From positions 1 to 50,554 of the forward strand of contig JAGAJO010000026.1 of assembly GCA_017626015.1 (NCBI GenBank): a DNA stretch of 50,554 nt, written 5' to 3'. Origin of the DNA: Ruminococcus sp. (GTDB taxonomy: Bacteria > Bacillota > Clostridia > Oscillospirales > Ruminococcaceae). The notes under the pieces were generated by a model, which saw only the letters and a program-made list of their open reading frames with translations, had not been told where the DNA came from and made no database searches. The position numbers were made by a program, and so were the translations under genes. Of the stretch, positions 33,421 through 40,849 are shown one piece after another; position 1 is the stretch's first letter, and every line of letters starts with the position of its first letter.

Positions 33421-34752
33421 TCATTTCAAAAACACAAATTTCTCAAGCTCGAACAACGGTTTCGGATCGAAATACGGCTTTGCCCAATCGTCAACGCCGT
33501 GAGATGCGATAAAAAATACCGAATGTCTGCCGGTTACGCACTTTACTCTTGTACGGTAGATACCGTCGCCGGTGCCTATTTCGCACACGCCTATCTCCTC
33601 GCCGTCCTCATAGCTGTCTGTCAGTATCCTTACACGGCACCTGACACCCGCTCCCCTTACCTTAAAGCAAAGCTCCATAGTTTTTGTGGATAGATCGTCT
33701 CCGAAATCAAAATATTTATAGCCTATGATATTTCCGTCGGTGATATTTACCACGTTCCTTGTAAACAGATCCTTTTCCGTGATGTAGCAGCCGCCCTTAA
33801 GCACGCAGGCGATCTCCGCAGGAGTAGGCTTATAGGGATCAAGAGAGCTTTCAAAACCCAGCGACGTCATCTCCACAGGGGGGATCGTACCGTCAGGAAG
33901 GATCTCTATGCGCTCTGCACAGGCTCTTCTGGACATAATGGTATTGTTTGTCATACGATGATAAAAAATATACCATTGTCCGTTTATGCAGCAAACAGAT
34001 CCGTGATCGTTTCCTCCGGGATAATCCTCGGAGTTATCGATTATGTACCCTCTGTAGGTAAATGGTCCCGTAGGGCTGTCGGAGGTTGCATAAGCAAGAC
34101 GGCTGCCCTTTATGGGCGAATATATAAGATAATAGGTATCCCCTATTTTTCTGGGAGAGCTTGCTTCAAAAAATCTCCGCTCCTCCGGGACGCTGTCGGT
34201 ATCGTCTATAACGTGCTTTCTTAGACTGCCGTCAATGATACCGTACATATTTTCCGGGTCAATTTCATTCATGTACGACTCGGTAAAGCCGTAATAAATA
34301 TAGACCCTGCCATCATCGTCCGCAAGCACGCCGGCGTCGTTGTAAATTCCCCCGTCGCCTTCATTGCCCTCAGTATACTTGTAGCGTGAAAGCAGCCTGA
34401 AGGGACCCTCCGGCTTGTCCGAGACTCCGACACAGCCCTTTGAACCCACTATATAGGCATAAAGATAATATTTTCCGTCCTTTTCAATAACATCGGGAGC
34501 ATAAAGCTCTCTGTCCGTCCACCCTGCGGTGTCCGAGCTGTGATCGCTGTCGTCCCCGGTATGAAAGCTGTGACCGTGGCACTGCCAGTTATTCAGATCG
34601 TCAAGGGGCGCAGACCACACCTTAAGCTTGAAATCGCAGAAATTATTGCTTCCCACACGGTCATGGGAACCGTAAAGATAAACTCTGTCCCCGAAAACTC
34701 TCGGCTCTCCGTCGGGAATATATTCCCACAGCGGCAAAATCGGATTTGGCAT
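33421..34752 (-). CDS. GH43-family glycoside hydrolase
   Basis: Five-bladed beta-propeller glycosidase, probably a beta-xylosidase or alpha-L-arabinofuranosidase. The 443 aa begin MPNPILPLWEYIPDGEPRVF, the usual GH43 entry. LYAPDVIEKDGKYYLYAYI, FFEASSPRKIGDTYYLIYSP (catalytic Glu region) and PGGNDHGSVCCINGQWYIFYH are propeller-blade landmarks. The C-terminal ~120 residues form an accessory beta-sandwich. No signal peptide is seen, so the enzyme is cytosolic and would act on imported oligosaccharides, while the co-transcribed GH5 lipoprotein works outside. The start is behind AAGGAG. Confidence 0.88.
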   Translation of the reverse strand: MPNPILPLWEYIPDGEPRVFGDRVYLYGSHDRVGSNNFCDFKLKVWSAPLDDLNNWQCHGHSFHTGDDSDHSSDTAGWTDRELYAPDVIEKDGKYYLYAYIVGSKGCVGVSDKPEGPFRLLSRYKYTEGNEGDGGIYNDAGVLADDDGRVYIYYGFTESYMNEIDPENMYGIIDGSLRKHVIDDTDSVPEERRFFEASSPRKIGDTYYLIYSPIKGSRLAYATSDSPTGPFTYRGYIIDNSEDYPGGNDHGSVCCINGQWYIFYHRMTNNTIMSRRACAERIEILPDGTIPPVEMTSLGFESSLDPYKPTPAEIACVLKGGCYITEKDLFTRNVVNITDGNIIGYKYFDFGDDLSTKTMELCFKVRGAGVRCRVRILTDSYEDGEEIGVCEIGTGDGIYRTRVKCVTGRHSVFFIASHGVDDWAKPYFDPKPLFELEKFVFLK

Positions 34753-34786
34753 ATAAACAGCTCCTTATTATTGTACTTTGTTTAGA

Positions 34787-34815
34787 ATTATACCATATCT
34801 GCCCATTGTTTTCAA
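34787..34815 (-). promoter_or_regulatory. Promoter of the GH43-GH5 operon
   Basis: Minus strand: TTGAAA (34810-34815), a 17-nt spacer, TATAAT (34787-34792). The leader is about 30 nt. Confidence 0.7.
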
Positions 34816-34835
34816 GAGGTAATTCCCAGAAAAAC

Positions 34836-34876
34836 ACGTTCCCCTGAAAATCTTTTTGAGATCCTCAGGGGAACGT
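34836..34876 (-). terminator. Terminator of the Zn/Cd exporter operon
   Basis: A 12-bp stem, ACGTTCCCCTGA against TCAGGGGAACGT, followed on the minus strand by GTTTTTCT. It lies just past the ATPase stop. Confidence 0.8.
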
Positions 34877-34884
34877 TTCAATTT

Positions 34885-36729
34885 CTATTTTACCCTCATC
34901 GCACGCATTGCGTTCAGTATTGCCAGTACGGAAACTCCAACGTCGGCAAAAACTGCCGCCCACATATTTGCGATCCCCAGTGCGCCGAGAAGCAGAACTA
35001 TCAGCTTTACTCCCAGCGCAAAAACGATATTCTGCCTTACGATCCTTACTGTCTTTACCGAAATGTCTATTGCATCGGCGATCTTTACAGGATCATCGTC
35101 CATAAGGACAATATCCGCCGCTTCTATGGCGGCGTCCGAACCCATTGCACCCATAGCTATGCCTATATCTGCTCTTGACAAAACGGGAGCGTCGTTTATG
35201 CCGTCTCCCACAAATACAAGCTTTCCTTTGGGGGATTTACTTTCAAGCAGCTTTTCCACCTTTTCGACCTTACCGGCAGGCAAAAGCTCCGTATAGACCT
35301 CGTCCAGACCAAGACGCCTTGCGGCGTCCTCTCCTACCGTTGCGGAATCTCCCGTAAGCATTACAGTCCTCTTCACGCCCTTCTCCTTAAGAGATTTTAC
35401 AGCATCTGCGGAGGTTTCCTTTATCTCGTCGGAAATGACCATATGTCCTGCGTATTTTCCGTTGACTGCAACGTGTACCGTCGTTCCCACATGGTGACAC
35501 GGACGCCAGCCGACTCCCAGCTGCTCCATAAGCTTATCGTTTCCCACGCAGACCTCAAGACCGTCGATAACAGCCTTGACTCCCTTGCCGGAAAGCTCCT
35601 CGCAGGAGGTTATACGGTTCTGGTCGGTATCCTTTGCATACGCCTCGAGGATCGACTTTGCGATCGGGTGTACCGAGTAGCTCTCGGCATACGCAGCAAG
35701 CTCGATAAGCCTTTGCTCTGAAATTTCCTCCGGGTGGACCGCCGTTACGTTGAAAACGCCCTTTGTAAGCGTTCCGGTCTTGTCGAAAACAACGATCTCA
35801 GAGTCCGCAAGGATCTCCAGATAATTTCCTCCCTTGACAAGAATGCCCTTTCTGCTTGCTCCTCCGATACCTCCGAAAAAGCTGAGGGGAACTGAAATGA
35901 CCAGCGCACACGGGCAGGAAATAACAAGGAAAATAAGCGCTCTGTGCAGCCAGCCCGTCCAGCCGCCGCCGAGAACGATAGGAGGGATCACGGCAAGGAG
36001 AACAGCGGCAATTACAACCACAGGAGTGTAGTATCTTGCAAAACGGGTAATGAAATTTTCCGCCTTTGCCTTTTTTGAAGATGAATTTTCCACAAGATCG
36101 AGTATCTTAGCAACGGTAGACTCTCCGAATTTCTTATTGACCCTGACCTTGATAAGTCCGCTGCGGTTTATACAGCCGCTGATAACATCCTCTCCCGCTC
36201 TTACAGTCCTTGGCAGACTTTCTCCCGTGAGAGCGGCGGTGTCTACAGAGGATTCGCCTTCTGTAACAGTTCCGTCTAAGGGGATCCTTTCTCCCGGCTT
36301 GACAACGATGATATCGCCTATGCCGACCTCGTCGGGATCGATCCTGACCAACTGACCGTCACGCTGGATATTGGCATAATCCGGACGGATATCCATAAGC
36401 GAAGCAATAGATCTCCGTGACTTTCCAACAGCGCAGCTCTGAAAAAGCTCACCGATCTGATAAAAAAGCATTACCGATGCGGCTTCAGCATATTCTCCGG
36501 TACCGAAAGCCCCCAATGTTGCGATCGCCATAAGAAAATTCTCATCAAATACCTGTCCGTGACAGATATTCCTTACCGCTTTCCATAAAACGTCCCAGCC
36601 GATAACAGCGTAAGGGACCGCATAGACCGCAAGCCTTACGACTCCCTTTACCGGCACAAATGCCGCAGCCGCAAGCAGCACACCGCTTACAATTATTCTT
36701 ATAAGCGTTTTTTTCTGCTTTCGTGTCAT
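34885..36729 (-). CDS. Zn2+/Cd2+-type P1B ATPase exporter
   Basis: Exports divalent heavy metals from the cytoplasm. The 614 aa lack an N-terminal metal-binding domain. They contain the TGES actuator motif (TALTGESLPR), the transmembrane metal motif SCPCALVISVPL near residue 273, the phosphorylated Asp in DKTGTLT near 315, HP in SYSVHPIAKS, and GDGINDAPVL. The CPC with these flanks points to ZntA/CadA rather than a copper pump. ATG 36729 follows GAAGG; an in-frame extension of 79 codons runs through the repeat element at 36757-36919 and is not credible. Third gene of a repressor-HMA-ATPase set, which predicts zinc-induced expression. Confidence 0.92.
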   Translation of the reverse strand: MTRKQKKTLIRIIVSGVLLAAAAFVPVKGVVRLAVYAVPYAVIGWDVLWKAVRNICHGQVFDENFLMAIATLGAFGTGEYAEAASVMLFYQIGELFQSCAVGKSRRSIASLMDIRPDYANIQRDGQLVRIDPDEVGIGDIIVVKPGERIPLDGTVTEGESSVDTAALTGESLPRTVRAGEDVISGCINRSGLIKVRVNKKFGESTVAKILDLVENSSSKKAKAENFITRFARYYTPVVVIAAVLLAVIPPIVLGGGWTGWLHRALIFLVISCPCALVISVPLSFFGGIGGASRKGILVKGGNYLEILADSEIVVFDKTGTLTKGVFNVTAVHPEEISEQRLIELAAYAESYSVHPIAKSILEAYAKDTDQNRITSCEELSGKGVKAVIDGLEVCVGNDKLMEQLGVGWRPCHHVGTTVHVAVNGKYAGHMVISDEIKETSADAVKSLKEKGVKRTVMLTGDSATVGEDAARRLGLDEVYTELLPAGKVEKVEKLLESKSPKGKLVFVGDGINDAPVLSRADIGIAMGAMGSDAAIEAADIVLMDDDPVKIADAIDISVKTVRIVRQNIVFALGVKLIVLLLGALGIANMWAAVFADVGVSVLAILNAMRAMRVK

Positions 36730-36756
36730 AACATTACCTTCTTTCCTTACTGTCTG

Positions 36757-36919
36757 AGAACCTGTCTTCATAAGATTTGTGTGCGGATTTTCGAGCAAAT
36801 TTTGTCTGCGGACAAGACGCAAAGCCGCAGGCTTACTGACGTAAGTCAAGGTTTTGCAACGCAGTCCCCGACAAAATCTGCCGAAAAGACGTGCGCTATA
36901 TCTTGTTAAGACAGGTTCT
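36757..36919. mobile_element. 163-bp palindromic element with AGAACCTGTCTT ends
   Basis: Terminal inverted repeats AGAACCTGTCTTCATAAGAT and ATCTTGTTAAGACAGGTTCT (about 18 of 20 positions match). The interior is also a long imperfect palindrome around TTACTGACGTAAG. MITE-like and without coding capacity. It lies inside the operon between the HMA gene and the ATPase gene, so the message would carry a long hairpin there. Confidence 0.8.
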
Positions 36920-36926
36920 GAAATAT

Positions 36927-37148
36927 TTACATAATGATCTCGCAGTCCGGCTCGATCTTCCTGCAAAGCTTTACTACCTTTTTCATGAGCTTATCAATAT
37001 CTGTGCCGTCCTCGGTCTCAATGGTCATCTTCTGAGACATAAAGCTTACGGTGCAATCACTGACGCCCTCCAGCTCCTTTATGCCGTTTTCCATTTTTGC
37101 AGCGCAGTTTGCACAGTCAAGATCCTCAAGTCTGAAAGTTTTTCTCAT
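36927..37148 (-). CDS. Free-standing heavy-metal-associated (HMA) domain protein
   Basis: Metal-binding ferredoxin-like domain of 73 aa with the CxxC site in DLDCANCAAKMENGI and the HMA ending KKVVKLCRKIEPDC. Such domains usually form the N-terminus of the P1B ATPase; here it is a separate gene, and the downstream ATPase lacks it. It could act as a chaperone or metal donor to the pump. The start follows AGGAAAGGATATGTTATT. It is 29 bp after the repressor gene. Confidence 0.88.
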   Translation of the reverse strand: MRKTFRLEDLDCANCAAKMENGIKELEGVSDCTVSFMSQKMTIETEDGTDIDKLMKKVVKLCRKIEPDCEIIM

Positions 37149-37177
37149 AATAACATATCCTTTCCTAAATATAAAAA

Positions 37178-37528
37178 TTATTCCTCAACGTGTTCCATAC
37201 CCATTTCAAGGATCGATCTGACGTGATCGTCCGAAAGCGAATAGAACACGATCTTGCCCTCTCGTCTGAATCGCACAAGCTTGTTATTTTTCAGCACCCG
37301 CAGCTGGTGAGAGCAGGCTGTGGGAGTAAGCCCCAGCAGCTGCGCAAGATCGCCCACGCAAAGCTCCGATTCAAAAAGCGCATACAGTATCCTTATCCTG
37401 GTGGAATCTCCAAACACCTTAAAAAGCTCCGCCAGATCGTAAAGCTGCTCGTCAGGGGGCATCAAGGCAGTAAGCTTTTCCACTGCCTCACTGTTAGCAC
37501 AAAGCAATTCCATTTTTTCAGCCGGCAT
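37178..37528 (-). CDS. ArsR/SmtB-family zinc-responsive repressor
   Basis: Winged-helix metal sensor of 116 aa. The DNA-binding helix is in LLGLTPTACSHQLRVLKNNKL. The alpha-3 site is degenerate (ELCVGDL, one Cys instead of CxC). The alpha-5 end DDHVRSILEMGMEHVEE keeps DxH-x10-HxxE, exactly the spacing of the SmtB/CzrA zinc ligands, so zinc sensing through alpha-5 is predicted. The start follows AAAGGAGGTCG. It is the first gene of the operon and should repress it at 37585-37606 until zinc (or cobalt, cadmium) rises. Confidence 0.9.
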   Translation of the reverse strand: MPAEKMELLCANSEAVEKLTALMPPDEQLYDLAELFKVFGDSTRIRILYALFESELCVGDLAQLLGLTPTACSHQLRVLKNNKLVRFRREGKIVFYSLSDDHVRSILEMGMEHVEE

Positions 37529-37584
37529 AAATACGACCTCCTTTACATTGTATATGCGTCAAAATGTCCATGTGTTCATTACTT

Positions 37585-37632
37585 CATCTGAACATCTATT
37601 CATATATTAACACATAAATCATCACTTGTCAA
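37585..37632 (-). promoter_or_regulatory. Promoter with overlapping SmtB/CzrA-type operator
   Basis: Minus strand: TTGACA (37627-37632), a 17-nt spacer, TAATAT (37604-37609). Overlapping the -10 is the imperfect palindrome at 37585-37606, with half sites TATATGAATA and TGTTCAGATG separated by GA. It matches the ArsR/SmtB 12-2-12 operator type (ATATGAACA-N2-TGTTCATAT). Repressor binding would block the -10. Confidence 0.8.
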
Positions 37633-37668
37633 GAGGAAAATCAAAATTTTTTTTCAGACATATAAAAA

Positions 37669-37701
37669 AGCGTTTGAACGGCAAAATACCGTTCAAACGC
37701 T
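37669..37701 (-). terminator. Terminator of the Ca/Mn-type ATPase gene
   Basis: A 13-bp perfect stem, AGCGTTTGAACGG against CCGTTCAAACGCT, followed on the minus strand by seven T. Confidence 0.9.
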
Positions 37702-37732
37702 AATGGTCTGCACTTTATCTTTAAAATAATAC

Positions 37733-40333
37733 TTACTTTTTACCGCTGTTTCTGACAGCATTTATCGCCTGAACTAACAGCATTGAGCCGAAGCTAAGCG
37801 CATATATCCATACATACTGCATTCCGGTAAGTGTTTCGACCTTGAAAAGACCTTGAAGCGGCTGGACGAAAAGCACAATGTTTAACAGCAGCATTCCCGC
37901 AGCAAAAGCAAGAAGTCCGAATTTATTGTTAAACATATCCTTGCTGAAAATGACCGCTCCGTCTCTCTTGCAGGAAAAGCCGTGGAAAAGACGTGCTGAA
38001 CACAAAGTTGCAAATGCCATTGTCATAGCAGCTTCGGGACTCGTTTTATTTCCGATAAGGAACGAGCATATAGTGACTGCTCCGATAACAAGACCATAAA
38101 TACCGATCCTGCCGAGAAAGCTTTTGGTGAGGATAGACTCGTTTGCGTTTCTGGGCTTATTTTTCATGACCTCGTCTGTGTGAGGCTCAAGGCCAAGACC
38201 GATAGCGGGCAGCGAGTCGGTAAGGAGATTTATAAACAGCAAATGGATAGCGGCAAAGGGCACAGGCAGTCCCAGCAGCGAATTGAACAGAACCACCAGT
38301 ATTCCGGCAAAATTGCCCGACAGCAGGAACATGATCGACTTCTTTATGTTCTCATAAATATTACGTCCGTTTTTGATCGCCTTTACAATGGTAGCGAAAT
38401 TGTCGTCTGCAAGCACCATTGAGGCTGCGTCCTTTGAGACCTCCGTTCCGGTAATGCCCATTGCAACGCCCACGTCTGCCTGCTTAAGGGCGGGAGCGTC
38501 GTTTACACCGTCGCCGGTCATGGAAACTATGCAGCCGTTGGACTGCCATGCCTTGACGATCCTGATCTTATGCTCAGGGGTAACTCTTGCATATACCGCC
38601 TTGTCCTTTACAAATTCCGTAAGCTCTTCATCCGAATATTTATCAAGCTCTGCACCCTCAACAGCCTTGGAGCTTTCGTCGAGAATACCTATCTCCTTTG
38701 CTATAGCCGAAGCGGTAACAATGTGATCTCCCGTTATCATCACAGGCTTTATTCCCGCTAGTCTGCACTCGTGGACAGCCGCCTTGCTCTCGGGTCTCGG
38801 AGGATCCATCATTGCAATAAGTCCTAAGAACTCAAAGCCGTCCTCGTCCGAAACAGACAGCGACTCTCCGCCGAACTTCTTATACGCAAAGGCAAGCACT
38901 CTCAGTCCGTTGCCTGAAAGCTCCTCGACCTGCTTTGCGATCTGAGCCTTTTCTGCATCTGAGCAGTTTATCCTGTCAGACAGCACATCGACTGCGCCCT
39001 TGGTATACATGATATTCTCACCGCCAATATTATGCAGCGTGGACATAAGCTTTCTGTCGGAATCGAAGGGCAGCTCGGAGATCCTTGGCAGATCGCTTCT
39101 TATCTTATCGGGATCAAGTCCCAGCTTGGCACCGAAGTTGATAAGTGCGGTCTCAGTAGGATCGCCTATTTCAACTCCGTCCTTGCAGGAGGAATCGTTG
39201 CAGAGTATCATTGCTCTGGTTATGGTCCTTATCCTTTCGCCGTCCTCTCCGTCAAGATCTACGGCGTCGGTATCGATTATACGTCCGTTTACCATGATCT
39301 TTCTCACGGTCATTTTGTTCTGGGTAAGAGTACCTGTTTTATCCGAGCATATAACCGATACACTGCCAAGTCCCTCGACAGCCTGAAGCTTTCGCATGAT
39401 CGCATTTTCCTTAGCCATTTTCTGCGTACCAAAGGAAAGCACGATGGTTACGATGGAGCTTAAAGCCTCTGGAATAGCCGCTACTGCAAGGGCAATAGCA
39501 AACATAAAGGAATTCATTATACTGTCCTTATCGATAACGTCCACATTGACCAGTCCCAGTACGAAAACCACTGCGCATATGAACAGAATAGCTATGGAAA
39601 GCTTTTTACCGAACTCGTCCAACGTATTTTGCAGGGGCGTTTTGCGCTCCGAAGCGTTCTGAATAAGAGATGCGATCTTGCCTACCTCGGTATTCATTCC
39701 CGTTTCGGTAACAATGAGCTTTCCTCTTCCGTAGGTCACAAAGCTGCCTGAGTAAACCATATTGCTTCTCTCAGCCAAAGGCTTTTCACCGACGATCTGA
39801 TCCATATTTTTATCGATGTTCACGCTCTCTCCCGTAAGAGCCGATTCGTTCACCTGCACAGACGCACACTCCACAAGCCTTCCGTCTCCGCAAACCTGAT
39901 CTCCCGCCTCGATAATAAGGATATCTCCCACAACGACATCCTCCGAAGGGATAACGACCTTTTCACCGTCACGCAAAACCTTTGCCGTCGGGGCTGACAG
40001 CTGTTTGAGATTACTCAGGGATCTTTCAGCCTTTATCGTCTGCACCGTACCAAGCACAGCATTCATCGTAATTACAAACAGGATCACAGCGCAGCTTTCA
40101 ACGTCCTTCATAAACGCCGAGACCACTGCGGCGACTATAAGTATTATCACCAGAAAATCCTTGAACTGCTCCAGAAAGATAAGCCACACAGGTCTTTTCT
40201 TTCCCTCTGTGATAATGTTCTTTCCGTACTTTTCGCAGTTTTTGCTCACCTGAGCCGCTGTCAGACCGTTCTCACCTGATGACAGCTCCTCATAAATTTC
40301 TCCGATCGTTTTCTGATACTGATTTTTTACCAT
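37733..40333 (-). CDS. P2A-type cation ATPase (Ca2+/Mn2+ exporter class)
   Basis: The 866 aa have the architecture of PMR1/SERCA-like bacterial pumps: N-terminal cation-ATPase domain, TGES in SALTGESVNI, transmembrane motif IPEALSSIVTIVLSFG, the phospho-Asp in CSDKTGTLTQNKM near residue 331, TGDGVNDAPAL, and six further C-terminal spans. Homologues pump Ca2+ or Mn2+. The manganese riboswitch 250 bp upstream argues for Mn2+ export here. The start chosen is ATG 40333 (MVKNQYQKT); ATG 40357 is the alternative. It is a single-gene unit with its own terminator. Confidence 0.9.
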   Translation of the reverse strand: MVKNQYQKTIGEIYEELSSGENGLTAAQVSKNCEKYGKNIITEGKKRPVWLIFLEQFKDFLVIILIVAAVVSAFMKDVESCAVILFVITMNAVLGTVQTIKAERSLSNLKQLSAPTAKVLRDGEKVVIPSEDVVVGDILIIEAGDQVCGDGRLVECASVQVNESALTGESVNIDKNMDQIVGEKPLAERSNMVYSGSFVTYGRGKLIVTETGMNTEVGKIASLIQNASERKTPLQNTLDEFGKKLSIAILFICAVVFVLGLVNVDVIDKDSIMNSFMFAIALAVAAIPEALSSIVTIVLSFGTQKMAKENAIMRKLQAVEGLGSVSVICSDKTGTLTQNKMTVRKIMVNGRIIDTDAVDLDGEDGERIRTITRAMILCNDSSCKDGVEIGDPTETALINFGAKLGLDPDKIRSDLPRISELPFDSDRKLMSTLHNIGGENIMYTKGAVDVLSDRINCSDAEKAQIAKQVEELSGNGLRVLAFAYKKFGGESLSVSDEDGFEFLGLIAMMDPPRPESKAAVHECRLAGIKPVMITGDHIVTASAIAKEIGILDESSKAVEGAELDKYSDEELTEFVKDKAVYARVTPEHKIRIVKAWQSNGCIVSMTGDGVNDAPALKQADVGVAMGITGTEVSKDAASMVLADDNFATIVKAIKNGRNIYENIKKSIMFLLSGNFAGILVVLFNSLLGLPVPFAAIHLLFINLLTDSLPAIGLGLEPHTDEVMKNKPRNANESILTKSFLGRIGIYGLVIGAVTICSFLIGNKTSPEAAMTMAFATLCSARLFHGFSCKRDGAVIFSKDMFNNKFGLLAFAAGMLLLNIVLFVQPLQGLFKVETLTGMQYVWIYALSFGSMLLVQAINAVRNSGKK

Positions 40334-40425
40334 AATTTCACCAAATCCTTTACCCATATTTATCAAATACGTCCCGTAATAAGCCTATCCGCCGAAATTC
40401 ACCCTCCCATTCGTCAAGTGTGAAT

Positions 40426-40538
40426 CTTAAGGCAGCACCACACAACTACCGCCTAACGGCTTTGTATACGTCTTGCGGCGCTTAATCTTGATTAAGCGCT
40501 GCAATCCGTACACAATAGTTGTGCGGTGCTGCCTTAAG
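40426..40538. repeat. 113-bp palindromic repeat between riboswitch and ATPase gene
   Basis: Ends CTTAAGGCAGCACC and GGTGCTGCCTTAAG are perfect inverses. Further inside are ACACAACTA/TAGTTGTG and GCGCTTAATC/GATTAAGCGC around the centre. It is the largest copy of the AAGGCA-ended family (3851-3891, 11839-11878). Transcripts passing the riboswitch would carry this long hairpin in their 5' UTR. Confidence 0.8.
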
Positions 40539-40541
40539 CAA

Positions 40542-40605
40542 TAAAAAAAGAGACCTTTATTGGGTAAACTGCACACTTGTAAGCAATTTATTCAATAAAA
40601 GTCTC
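40542..40605 (-). terminator. Expression-platform terminator of the Mn2+ riboswitch
   Basis: Minus strand: arm GAGACTTTTATTGAATAAAT (from 40605) pairs with the arm ending CCAATAAAGGTCTC (40550-40572) and is followed by TTTTTTT. The first arm overlaps the 3' strand of the aptamer's P1 helix, so the two structures are mutually exclusive. Confidence 0.8.
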
Positions 40606-40738
40606 GCCGTTTAGATATGAAGCGGGTCATCAAGGATCCTGCGGACCGGTCAAACCGTATTGACGCAAGCATAAACGTGATACCGTAATATATTACAGGG
40701 AACATATCCCGGTATTTTCGCCGGCTACTCTCTTTTAT
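40592..40738 (-). ncRNA. yybP-ykoY manganese riboswitch
   Basis: On the minus strand the RNA begins UAUAAAAGAGAGUAGCCGG and ends GGCGAGACUUUUAUUG, the two conserved borders of the yybP-ykoY class (GGGGAGUAGC... and ...GAGACCUUU). It contains GCGUCAAUACGG, equivalent to the conserved CGUCAACAUAC loop that binds Mn2+. UAUAAAAG and CUUUUAU form P1. Mn2+ should stabilise P1, free the downstream arm from the terminator and turn the ATPase gene on. This class commonly precedes exporters and P-type ATPases. Recognised by eye; a covariance search would be the formal proof. Confidence 0.82.
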
Positions 40739-40745
40739 ATTCATC

Positions 40746-40774
40746 ATTATAGACTGTTTACAGGAATTTGTCAA
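40746..40774 (-). promoter_or_regulatory. Consensus promoter of the riboswitch-ATPase unit
   Basis: Minus strand: TTGACA (40769-40774), a 17-nt spacer, TATAAT (40746-40751), a perfect sigma-70-type match. The start falls near 40739, exactly at the aptamer's 5' end. Confidence 0.88.
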
Positions 40775-40787
40775 TAGTTTTTTAAAT

Positions 40788-40806
40788 TTTTTACTTAAAC
40801 TTTACA
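40788..40806 (-). promoter_or_regulatory. 19-bp site upstream of the Mn-exporter promoter
   Basis: Minus strand: TGTAAAGTTTAAGTAAAAA. The same 19 bases occur at 43371-43389 on the plus strand. It contains GTAAA twice, 11 bp apart, the direct-repeat spacing favoured by OmpR-family regulators. It lies 13 bp upstream of the -35 box. Confidence 0.5.
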
Positions 40807-40849
40807 TAAAATATCCCGCAGCAAAGTCTTACTGCGGGACGATAAAATG

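Noticed and set aside
31601-34752. Cellulosomal dockerin on the GH43 and GH5 enzymes
   Set aside because: No paired calcium-binding dockerin repeats occur; the GH5 enzyme carries a lipobox and the GH43 enzyme has no export signal.
36730-36966. 79-codon N-terminal extension of the Zn/Cd ATPase
   Set aside because: It reads through the 163-bp inverted-repeat element and into the HMA gene, and a good ribosome site precedes the internal ATG at 36729.
40548-40745. T-box leader or 6S RNA as identity of the structured RNA upstream of the ATPase
   Set aside because: No T-box GGUGGNACCGCG sequence and no 6S-like open-complex mimic; the border sequences and loop fit the yybP-ykoY class and the terminator overlaps P1.
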